Position numbers and translations under genes: made by a program. From Rutidosis leptorrhynchoides (Eukaryota; Streptophyta; Magnoliopsida; Asterales; Asteraceae): a stretch of DNA of 64,000 nt. Of the stretch, positions 62,938 through 64,000 are shown in pieces (within the stretch, counting starts at the first letter, position 1; the number at the start of each line of letters is the position of its first letter). Location: NCBI RefSeq assembly GCF_046630445.1, contig NC_092341.1, positions 132,751,001 to 132,815,000 of the forward strand. The letters run 5' to 3'. The notes under the pieces were generated by a model that made no database searches, was not told the origin of the DNA, and worked only from the letters and a program-made list of their open reading frames with translations.

Positions 62938-64000
62938 TATTATAAAGCATATTTGTCGTTCATCATATAACGTTCATATCATATCATAATAGTCCACAAC
63001 TGTTAAATTGTTATTAATTATTTTAAATCAACCCACGAAGCTGCGGGTCTTTAACTAGTTAATAATATATGATTTGAACATGCCAATTTACTGTTAATCT
63101 TAATATTTAAGACTTTTTGGCTCCGTTGGTCCTTCAATTATACACGAAAATGTAATCCGAGTCCCTCAAGTTTTTTTTTTTGATTTTTCAGTCCTTAAAA
63201 TTGCAAAATTTTGCAATCCGAGTCCCTCCGTCAGTTTGCCGTCTAAATTAGCCGTTAACCCTGGACATGTGCCATGCATGTGAGGGTAAAATTGTTTTTT
63301 TACTTTTTTCTTCGACTTTTTTGCTCCGTTGGTCCTTCATTTATAGACAAAATTGCAATCCTAGTCCCTCAAGTTTTTTTTTTTTTTTCAGATTGTAAGG
63401 GGTTCCTGGTAATAAATCAACAACCGTAGGGGTTTTTTTTGCAACAATGTGGTGGTGCACTTTTGTATCTCGAACAATCACCTTGCTCAGTGGTTTGACT
63501 ACCCATCATACTCCATATCACCTCTTTTTTAGCCCATTTCCAACCTAAGGTCCACCCGGGAGGTGAAATATGTCGGTATTGTTGGAAATTATACATTGTA
63601 ACAACGGCCTGCAGCATGTATATGAATACGTATTAGTGAGATTAAAGATTTTAGACACACATGTATTATCGGTGAATATGAAGTTTTTTGATACTTACGA
63701 CGTAGCCATCAGGGGTTCAACTAATAATATCCCACTTGATTGTGATGTTTCCATTTGGGTCTAGTGCGTCATACGCTTCTGAAAATCCTAAGCCCGTGCA
63801 GTTATTTCAACATGATGAAATTTTCAAAATTGAAGTTAGCATAAGACTAAATTAAAATGAATTCACACAATATAGAGTACAGATCACTCAATACGTTAAC
63901 AGATTGATTAAAGCAGACAAGATCTAGTACCAGTTTGCATAAATAAATAAAATTCCTAGCCTCCCCTGTACCACTAGACATTACAACTTGATTAATCAAT
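62938..64000. other. Low-copy sequence with a direct repeat
   Basis: Two direct copies of a ~60-bp block (ctccgttggtccttcaatta, then agtccctcaag and poly-T) lie at about 63113-63172 and 63324-63376. This wording is common in long inverted-repeat transposons, but I could not find an inverted partner. The short ORFs at 63417-63764 have no recognisable domain. No gene seen. Confidence 0.5.

Overview
The window is a repeat-dominated, AT-rich plant nuclear region. LTR signatures, methionine-tRNA-type primer sites and Athila, chromovirus and Copia proteins point to a dicot, and the LTR style suggests Asteraceae; the family is inferred, not proven. Nearly everything from 1 to about 49,660 is nested LTR retrotransposons. 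From 49,660 to 64,000 there is lower-copy DNA with one probable spliced gene, one Copia element and several small transposons with readable target-site duplications (TSDs).

Layout: an Athila-lineage Ty3/Gypsy element (D) is the oldest layer. Its integrase end lies at 1-555, a small zinc-knuckle ORF at 759-1142, a spliced env-position gene at 21972-24165, and its polypurine tract and LTR at 39755-41711. Element A (1700-21427, minus strand, TSD aaata) is inserted in D. Element B (4174-14338, plus strand) is inserted in A's LTR. A and B are large non-autonomous elements with roughly 3 kb LTRs and no gag-pol. Element C (25908-39376), a chromovirus-like Gypsy element, is also inserted in D. It keeps one gag-pol frame broken only by five nonsense codons and carries an intact F-box gene upstream of gag. 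Beyond D's LTR are a truncated minus-strand LTR (E, 42006-46023) and part of another minus-strand element (G, 46135-49655).

The right arm holds an Emigrant/pogo-type MITE (49698-50161), a probable spliced gene of unknown function (50584-52493), Copia element H (53135-59488; LTRs that appear identical, wrecked pol), a Mutator-like element (59548-60584, 9-bp TSD), a Harbinger-type MITE (60764-61170), a 5'-truncated LINE (61284-62312, 16-bp TSD) and a Stowaway MITE (62728-62937).

The most unusual theme is host-sequence capture. C carries an F-box gene related to the At2g35280/At1g67623 group. Copia H carries a fragment of a poly(A)-binding protein gene (end of RRM3, linker, start of RRM4) inside its RNase H region. 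The Gypsy-type non-autonomous elements A and B carry a decayed copy of the same PABP stretch. H also shares a ~130-bp module with the LTR of B. A and B each carry a collinear antisense 57-codon ORF with a TATA box at the same distance upstream.
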